Of a stretch of 64,000 bases of DNA, positions 58,771 through 64,000 are shown in pieces. How positions within the stretch are numbered: position 1 is the stretch's first letter; every line of letters begins with the position of its first letter. Location of the stretch: assembly GCF_014873875.1 (NCBI RefSeq), contig NZ_JADBEM010000001.1, positions 5,332,001 to 5,396,000 of the forward strand, given 5' to 3'. The notes below the pieces were generated by a model, which saw nothing but the letters and a program-made list of their open reading frames with translations, was not told the origin of the DNA and searched no databases. The position numbers and the translations under genes are program-made. Source of the stretch: Actinopolymorpha pittospori. Its GTDB lineage: Bacteria > Actinomycetota > Actinomycetes > Propionibacteriales > Actinopolymorphaceae.

Positions 58771-60918
58771 GTCGACTAACTGCTCTCGAATGAGTGCCTA
58801 TGAGTGTCCTTTGGGTGCCGCGAGTTCTGTATGGTTTTGTGTGTGAATCTGACGGGATGGGCGTGTGCGCAGGGGGTCGCCCCGCGTACCGCGTACCGCT
58901 GGTTCCGTGAGGGCACGTTGCCGGTCCCTGCGGAAGGAGTGGGGCCGCGCACGATTCTGGTGAACATCGACGCGAACACTTCACCCTCGGTGGCCGGTGG
59001 TGTAGGTCTGTATGCCCGCGTCTGCTCCCATGAGCAGAGGTCCGATCTGGATCGGCAGACGGCGCGTTTGTCGGCGTGGGCTGCCAAGGCTGAGCATAAG
59101 GTCGTGCGGGTCGAGTCCGAGATCGGCTCGGGCATGAACGGCTGCCGGCCGAAAGCGAAGCGTCAGCGGCCTTGTCCGCGACGGGCCGTCGTCTCCTCGT
59201 CCTCGATGACGGCGAGGTCGAAGAGGACCTGGTGCCTGGAGGCGGCTGCCGATGAGTAAGAAGCAGCTCCGCAGCATCGACGCTGCGTTCGTTGCCTTCG
59301 GCCCGTCCGCAGTGGCGATACGCGACCGCCTCAAACACCTCACGCCCGCCGACGACAAGGTGTTGCGGCTGGTCGGTGAGCATCTAGGCCGTCTGGCGTC
59401 GTTGGACCTGAAGGCCCGGTGCGCCGATGGGCTGGGCCACAGCGCGGAGGCGTGGGCGGCCCGCAAGCAGGGCCTGACGGCCCAGTCGTCGTCGCGCTGG
59501 GCCGGGTCGATCACGAAGGCGTCACACGATCAGTGGGCGCTGTCGCGCCGCTGCCAACTTAGCCACATCCAGGGCCTGGAGGCCGGTGTGGCCACCCTGG
59601 CGCACCGCCTGTCTCAGCCTCTGGGGGAGCGGGGCACCAAGCGGGCACCGGGCGGGTACCGGGGCAAGGGCGAGTGGTTCCACAAGTCCCGCCGCCTGGC
59701 GGCCCTGCAGCACCGCCTCGATGTTGCCCGCGCTGAGGCTGAGGCCGGGCGTGTGCACGTCGTGCGTGGTGGCAGGCGCCTGATCAACACCCGTCACCAC
59801 CTGGACAGGGCCCAGCTCAGCGAGCTCGAGTGGCGTCAGCGGTGGGAGGCGCAGCGCTGGTTCCTGGCCGCTGACGGGGAGTCCGGCAAGCGCTTCGGCA
59901 ACGAGACGATCCGCGTCAGCCCGGACGGCGAGGTCAGCATCAAGCTGCCCGCCCCGCTCGTCCACTTGGCGAATGCCCGCCACGGTCGTTACGTGCTGGC
60001 CTCCGTGGTTGCCTTCACCCACCGGGGCGTGGAGTGGCGCGACCGTATCCTGGTGAACCAGGCCGTGGCCTACCGCATCCACCTGGACGTGGCGCGTGGG
60101 CGCTGGTACCTCACCGCGGCGTGGAGGCGGCCGGTGGTCCAGACGATCCCGCTCCAGGCGGCCCGCGCTGCCGGGATGGTCGGGGTGGACACCAACGCCG
60201 ACCACTTCGCCGCCTACCACCTCGACCCCCACGGCAACCCCGTCGGCGAACCCAGGCGGTTCTTCTACGACCTGTCCGCAACCGCCGACCACCGTGACGC
60301 GCAGATCCGGCACGCCATCAGCCGCCTGCTGCACTGGGCCAAACGCTGCAGCGTGGCTGCGATCGGTATCGAGAACCTGGACTTCACCGCCGAGAAGACC
60401 CGTGAGAAACACGGCCGCAAGAAGCGTTTTCGGCAGCTCGTTTCCGGGATCCCTACCGGCAAGCTCAAGGCCCGGCTCATCAGCATGGCTGCTGCCCAGG
60501 ATCTGTCGATCGTGGCCGTCGATGCGGCGTACACGTCGATGTGGGGCGAGGAGCACTGGCGCAAGCCGTTGACGAGCAACAAGCGAAAGATGTCCCGACA
60601 CGATGCCGCTGGTATCGCGATCGGGCGACGCGCCCTCGGGCACCCGGTCCGGCGACGGACGGCACCGCCCCACGACGACCAGAGCGATCGTTGTGGGCAT
60701 CGGACCGCCCCGGCCGGACCAGAGGCACGAGGGCGTGAGGGAACCCGCCCACCCGTCACGGAGCGTGCACACGATGCACGTTGCCGGACGGGGACTCAGC
60801 GAACGCGGGAGACCAGCGCATCCAACACCGTTCGGGATGCGCGCAGTCCCAGGACCTGGCACCAGATGCCACCCCTGGACACTGTTCAGGAACGGTTGGA
60901 AGTCCATGTGGTAGGCCG
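58771..60918 (+). mobile_element. IS607-type element inserted in a phosphotransferase gene
   Basis: The element comprises a broken serine recombinase gene and a long TnpB-like gene in the usual order. Its borders follow from the interrupted kinase. The left flank ends at GG (58769-58770), the right flank resumes after GG (60919-60920), and removal of 58771-60920 restores one reading frame across the kinase. GG is the known crossover dinucleotide of IS607 recombination. GGGTCGAC appears at both borders (58769-58776, 60920-60927). The left end has TGCTCTCGAATG (58781), resembling the end of the other element. Confidence 0.78.
58843..59259 (+). pseudogene. IS607 serine recombinase (TnpA), internally deleted
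   Basis: Starts at GTG 58843 with the MerR-like HTH (LTGWACAQGVAPRTAYRWFREGTLPVP) and the catalytic region LYARVCSHEQRSDLDRQTARLSAW, ending in EIGSGMNG. The nucleophile region is RVCSHEQ, serine retained. The expected middle (about 45 residues, with the HRDR motif) is missing, and the tail ALSATGRRLLVLDDGEVEEDLV is found in another frame. The enzyme is inactive. Confidence 0.85.
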
Positions 60919-60940
60919 GGGGTCGACGCGCTTCACGTGA
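59252..60940 (+). CDS. TnpB-like RuvC-domain protein without zinc ribbon (IS607 accessory)
   Basis: A 562-residue protein, much longer than typical TnpB (about 400). RuvC residues are D313 in MVGVDTNADHF, E374 in IGIENLDF and D451 in SRHDAAGIAIGRR, so the nuclease triad seems complete. Between E374 and D451, where TnpB has a CxxC zinc ribbon, the sequence is VDAAYTSMWGEEHWRKPL with no cysteine. The N-terminal 300 residues are rich in basic helices. The tail after about residue 465 is arginine-rich and runs through the element's right end into the split kinase gene, and may not be conserved protein. The ATG at 59252 is the start. Its recombinase partner is broken, yet this frame is intact. Confidence 0.75.
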   Translation: MSKKQLRSIDAAFVAFGPSAVAIRDRLKHLTPADDKVLRLVGEHLGRLASLDLKARCADGLGHSAEAWAARKQGLTAQSSSRWAGSITKASHDQWALSRRCQLSHIQGLEAGVATLAHRLSQPLGERGTKRAPGGYRGKGEWFHKSRRLAALQHRLDVARAEAEAGRVHVVRGGRRLINTRHHLDRAQLSELEWRQRWEAQRWFLAADGESGKRFGNETIRVSPDGEVSIKLPAPLVHLANARHGRYVLASVVAFTHRGVEWRDRILVNQAVAYRIHLDVARGRWYLTAAWRRPVVQTIPLQAARAAGMVGVDTNADHFAAYHLDPHGNPVGEPRRFFYDLSATADHRDAQIRHAISRLLHWAKRCSVAAIGIENLDFTAEKTREKHGRKKRFRQLVSGIPTGKLKARLISMAAAQDLSIVAVDAAYTSMWGEEHWRKPLTSNKRKMSRHDAAGIAIGRRALGHPVRRRTAPPHDDQSDRCGHRTAPAGPEARGREGTRPPVTERAHDARCRTGTQRTRETSASNTVRDARSPRTWHQMPPLDTVQERLEVHVVGRGSTRFT

Positions 60941-61509
60941 GGGGTGAGTGAACGAAGCAGCGGAACTCTCTCAGACAGCGCTGCCGCCCACGGCTGCTTC
61001 GTTGTCTCTGCCTCCGCCACCAGCTCCTTCCATCGCGCCGGCTCCGGCACGTGGTCGTACCACGGGTCGGTGGCGATGCCGTCGCACGGATGTCGAAGTG
61101 CGTGGAGGACACCGAGGGTGTGGCCAACCCATTGGGGTAGGTCCGGGCCGTCATGGTTGACAGGGTTGCCTTCGACCCAGGAGAACATCCGGACCGCGCC
61201 ACCACCGAGGTCGGCGGGAAGATGGCAGATGAATCGTCCGTCGTCGGCACGCAGGTTGAGCGGGGAAGTGACGCCGGCAGCGGCGGCTGCGTCACGGAAG
61301 GCGGCCTCCCTACTCGCGGCGGCCTCGTCGGCACCCCAGAACAGCTCCTTGACCGCGTAGTCGCGGTGGGGCAGCGACAGCCGCCAGATCCGTCCCATCG
61401 CTCCACGAGCAACCGGGCTCAGACGCCCAACGCCGAACCCGAGCTGGAACCGTTCGCTCAGAAAACTGGCCGTCTCCTGTGTCGGAGTGAACCCCGCCCG
61501 GTCTGGCAT
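60919..61509 (-). pseudogene. Aminoglycoside phosphotransferase-like kinase, N-terminal half (split by IS)
   Basis: Starts with ATG 61509 and reads to SLTPHVKRVDP before entering IS sequence. It contains the ATP-site lysine in DYAVKELFWG and the hinge ICHLPADLGGGAVRMFSWVEGNP, followed by the linker helix LPQWVGHTLGVLHALRHP. The C-terminal half lies at 58382-58770. After removal of the IS the joined protein would have about 325 residues, normal for the family. The canonical HxD loop is not evident at the joint, so a few codons may have been lost or altered. Confidence 0.85.
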
Positions 61510-61644
61510 GCGACCAAGAGTGGCACGCGTCGCAGGTGAAGGAGCAGCAGTTTTCGGCCGCCGCCCTCGATCGGGTCGCTGAGGCCGGGGCATTCCTCGG
61601 GACGGGAAACGGCCGGCGCCGGCATATGAGCTTGGTACGGGGAC

Positions 61645-62544
61645 ATGGTTCGTGATTTGCTTCACATGGCCGGGGAGGCCCCAGGGGTGAAGGGTGCTGC
61701 GATGGTGAACGATGCGGCGCAACTGTCCTTGATCGAGTGTGCGCGGGTCACGCTCGAGAAAGACCCGCGCATCCTTGCCGCCTGGCTTGCTGGCAGCTAT
61801 GCGCGAGACGAGGCCGACGCCTACAGCGACGTGGATCTGCACTGCCTGATCGACGACGACGATGCCGACTGGTTCACCGAGCACTGGACGGAGACGGCCG
61901 ACCGCATCGTGCCGGCGGTGGCGCAACGGTCGATACCCGGCCTGATCGGCGGGTTCGTCATCTCAGCGGAGTGGCTGCATGTCGATCTCCTCTTCTATCG
62001 CCGCTCGGCGTTCGATCCAGCGAGATGCGGCGAGTGTGCGCCGTTGTTCGACCGTACGGGCACGTTGGTTCCGGCCGCGGGGGAGGCGGGACATGGTGTG
62101 ACGGCGGACATCTCCCGCCGTACGTTCGAGTTCTTCCTGTACATCATCGGCAACCTGGTCGTCACCCTTGGGCGTGGTGAACACCTGGTTGCCCTGTCCG
62201 GGGTCACGACCGTACGGGACGACTTCCTGATCCCTTTGATGCTTGCCGAATCCGGCGCGAGCAGGCGCGGCGGCGCCAAGCGGCTCAACCCTTACCTGAC
62301 GGTCGAGCAGCGGGAGTTCCTGGCGAGCCTCCCCGCCGCCGCGGCCGATCCCGGGTCGATCCTCACCGCGATCGCGCCGATGGCGGCCGAGTACCTACGG
62401 CGCGGTCGGGTCTACGCCGACACCCACGGCATCGCCTGGCCCGAGCGCTTCGAGGATGCGACGGCCGACCATCTCCACCGGCACCTCGGCCTGGACATCC
62501 GGGCTGGGGTAGTGACGCCTCGCGAATCAGAAGGTGTCGCGTAG
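61645..62544 (+). CDS. Nucleotidyltransferase-fold protein (antibiotic-NTase type)
   Basis: A 299-residue protein with the minimal nucleotidyltransferase motif GSYARDEADAYSDVDLHCLI (GS followed by DxD), then a third carboxylate in WLHVDLLFY. The all-helical second half (RTFEFFLYIIGNLVVTLGRGEHLV) resembles aminoglycoside adenylyltransferases and the bacillus-type KNTase relatives. The ATG at 61645 follows GGGGAC; an ATG at 61702 with AAGGG is a shorter alternative. Its last 18 bases overlap the convergent gene. Substrate unknown, perhaps an aminoglycoside-like antibiotic. Confidence 0.8.
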   Translation: MVRDLLHMAGEAPGVKGAAMVNDAAQLSLIECARVTLEKDPRILAAWLAGSYARDEADAYSDVDLHCLIDDDDADWFTEHWTETADRIVPAVAQRSIPGLIGGFVISAEWLHVDLLFYRRSAFDPARCGECAPLFDRTGTLVPAAGEAGHGVTADISRRTFEFFLYIIGNLVVTLGRGEHLVALSGVTTVRDDFLIPLMLAESGASRRGGAKRLNPYLTVEQREFLASLPAAAADPGSILTAIAPMAAEYLRRGRVYADTHGIAWPERFEDATADHLHRHLGLDIRAGVVTPRESEGVA

Positions 62545-64000
62545 CCAACTCTTGCCGGTGGCGTGGCTGTGTAGTCGGTGAATGGGCGCGCAGGTCGACA
62601 GGTCGGTCGTGTCGCGGGCTTGGCGGAACCAGCGCCGTAAGGCCCACAGGTCACGGAGGATGGCGTATCCCCGTAGCCGCGCCTCGGCGCCTGGCTGGTT
62701 GAGCAGGTTGGCTGCAAGGTTGGCGAGGTGGACGGCGGTGGCCCGGTCGGCCATGAAGTGCAGGTAGCGGAACAGATTTTCCAGGTCGAGGTCCGCCGGC
62801 GCGACGCAGGCGGACTCCAGATCAATCGGGATCGCGTGCCCGGTCGGTGTCAACACGGCGTTTCCTGGTGCAGCGTCGGTGTGGTTGAGGGCGAGCGGTA
62901 CGAGCGACATCGCTTCGAACGCCTCGCTGAGTAGTTCGGCGAGACGATTGCCGGTGGGCACGTCCAGGACGCCACGTTCGACAAGGGCGGCGAGTCCGGT
63001 GTGTGCCTGTGCAGGGTCGAGGTCGTAGTACCTCGTCGATGTGCATCCAGCCGCTCGGGCCGCCACGATGTCAGTGGTGTGCAGGATCCGTAGTCGGGAC
63101 CACAGATCCGCCAATGCGTCCGTCCTGGCTGTTGGTTGGAGGTCAGGCCATGCCTCGTGGAGGTTCGCGCCGGGCAGCCGGACGCTGACCATCCACTCGT
63201 GTCCGTCGATGATCCCGTGGTCGAGCACCTCGGGGTAGCCAACCTCGGCGGGAATGGCCGGGGCGAGGGCGACCTCTCGGGAAAGTGAGTTCCGCCCGAG
63301 CCTGCCCACTCGTACGACGAAGTCCTCGGCGAGCCACACCTCGTTGGACTGTGCGAACGGGACGCGGGACGCCCGGCTGGTGTTCGTAGCGAATCGCGCG
63401 AGGATCTGGTCGACCCGAGTCCGCATCGCGTCCCGAGCCTGCTCAGCGGCCTCCGCGCTGGGCGGAGACGGAGATGGTGGCGGGGTCGGGGCCGTGCGAT
63501 GTCGCTCGCCTGCTCGTCTGAGCGTCGACAACCAGGGGTGGTCGGGGAAGCGCGATGCGATGTTGTCGATGAGCCATTCGCGGCGTTCGTCGTCGAGCAT
63601 CTCGTGGATGTCGGCGAAGTCCTGCATGTCCTTGGGTCGCAGCGTAGGCGACTTGTACAGGAGCGCGACCTCGGGTCCGACGAACGGTAGGCCGCGTTCG
63701 GTGGTGAGCGTCATCAGTGCGTGTGGACGGCGGACCTTGCCGGTCCCACGGTGGTAGACCCACTCATCTCCATCGGAGGCGGTGAGCATGATGGTGATGG
63801 GGCAGGGGTGGGAGTCGTCAGGTAGCACGAAACCGTGTGGCCCGGGCTTGAGTTGTTCATCCGGCGTCCACTCCCGGCGTTGGCCGGTCTCGGGATGCAC
63901 CAGGACCGGCCGCGGATCACGGAAGGTCTCGGCCAGGTAGTCGAGGTCGCGGTAGAGGACTGCGACGTCCACGTCGCTGTGGGGTCGGCGGACACGCTGG
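62527..64000 (-). CDS. Fusion of nucleotidyltransferase and phosphotransferase domains, 5' end beyond window
   Basis: The frame is open to the window end, so its N-terminus is missing; 490 codons are visible. The first domain has the nucleotidyltransferase DxD in RRPHSDVDVAVLYRD and the conserved RPKDMQDFADIHEMLDDERREWL of aminoglycoside 2''-adenylyltransferase-like proteins. After a proline-rich linker (about 30 residues, PTPPPSPSPP), the second domain has APH-type features: VRVGRLGRNSLSREV, the catalytic loop LNHTDAAPGNAVL and IDLESACVAPADLDLENL. A GTG at 63972 is not a good start because the NTase motif continues upstream of it. Bifunctional antibiotic-modifying enzymes of other fold pairs exist. 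Confidence 0.8.
   Translation of the reverse strand, partial: QRVRRPHSDVDVAVLYRDLDYLAETFRDPRPVLVHPETGQRREWTPDEQLKPGPHGFVLPDDSHPCPITIMLTASDGDEWVYHRGTGKVRRPHALMTLTTERGLPFVGPEVALLYKSPTLRPKDMQDFADIHEMLDDERREWLIDNIASRFPDHPWLSTLRRAGERHRTAPTPPPSPSPPSAEAAEQARDAMRTRVDQILARFATNTSRASRVPFAQSNEVWLAEDFVVRVGRLGRNSLSREVALAPAIPAEVGYPEVLDHGIIDGHEWMVSVRLPGANLHEAWPDLQPTARTDALADLWSRLRILHTTDIVAARAAGCTSTRYYDLDPAQAHTGLAALVERGVLDVPTGNRLAELLSEAFEAMSLVPLALNHTDAAPGNAVLTPTGHAIPIDLESACVAPADLDLENLFRYLHFMADRATAVHLANLAANLLNQPGAEARLRGYAILRDLWALRRWFRQARDTTDLSTCAPIHRLHSHATGKSWLRDTF

Noticed and set aside
58769..60927. GGGTCGAC at both borders of the second IS as an 8-bp target duplication
   Set aside because: IS607-type recombinases do not create such duplications, and joining the kinase halves through this octamer leaves them out of frame; a GG crossover explains the data better.
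1..64000. tRNA, rRNA, CRISPR arrays and replication origins
   Set aside because: No conserved tRNA loops with CCA-like ends, rRNA blocks, regularly spaced repeats or DnaA-box clusters were noticed by reading; small RNAs could still be missed.

Overview
The window is high-GC DNA (GTG starts are common, ATGA/GTGA overlaps frequent) and looks like chromosome from a soil or plant-associated actinomycete. Actinobacterial markers include an ECF41-type sigma factor with its own promoter, actinobacterial IS607-type elements with TnpB-like genes, and many paralogous MFS, AraC, DeoR, IclR and TetR genes. I cannot name the genus. No rRNA, tRNA, CRISPR array or replication origin was recognised.

Left part (1-12972). 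A leftward set encodes a Gfo/Idh/MocA oxidoreductase, an AraC regulator and a phytanoyl-CoA dioxygenase-like enzyme cut by the window edge. Then come a stand-alone MASE1 membrane sensor, a solo IclR-type HTH, a type I signal peptidase translationally coupled to a DUF305 lipoprotein, and a secreted copper amine oxidase split into two genes. An ABC-2 exporter (ATPase plus two permeases) and a second phytanoyl-CoA dioxygenase-like gene follow.

Central catabolic locus (13065-24722). This is the most interesting region. A RuBisCO-like protein sits directly before a DUF1537 sugar-acid kinase, the pairing known for isoapionate breakdown (OiaX/OiaK, from the plant branched sugar apiose). Around it are a zinc alcohol dehydrogenase, a DeoR regulator, a D-2-hydroxyacid dehydrogenase, an HpcH/HpaI aldolase, a lone family 5 solute-binding lipoprotein, a GH127-type glycosidase and a single-cysteine Asp/Glu racemase homologue. 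A palindrome TGTTCG-N2-CGAACA occurs upstream of the dehydrogenase and immediately downstream of a TTGACA-N17-TAGTGT promoter before the binding protein, and is the probable DeoR operator. A 28-bp perfect inverted repeat closes the aldolase operon. A short relic of a second RuBisCO-like gene lies in front of the DeoR gene.

Decaying and mobile region (24719-30480). A siderophore-type binding protein with several frameshifts, an ABC exporter reduced to its ATPase domain, an MFS transporter, a VOC protein and an IS607-type element with both genes broken.

Right part. 30535-33964 is a non-oxidative aromatic-acid decarboxylase operon (two UbiX paralogues, UbiD, a small VdcD-like zinc ribbon protein and a small unknown), ending against an isolated mraY. 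35250-44440 holds a hydrolase/regulator divergent pair, two MFS transporters, a nitronate monooxygenase-like gene and a large secreted repeat protein. 45573-48203 is an ECF41 regulon with a matching promoter. 48231-50265 is a TetR/MFS efflux pair with a perfect 20-bp operator palindrome. After 50491 come hydrolases, a broken HAD gene, an EthD-like protein, an MBL hydrolase, a BadF-type kinase and a CehA/McbA-like metallohydrolase. The right end (58382-64000) is a cluster of aminoglycoside-modification-like genes: a phosphotransferase gene split by a second IS607-type element, a nucleotidyltransferase, and a nucleotidyltransferase-phosphotransferase fusion that runs off the window.
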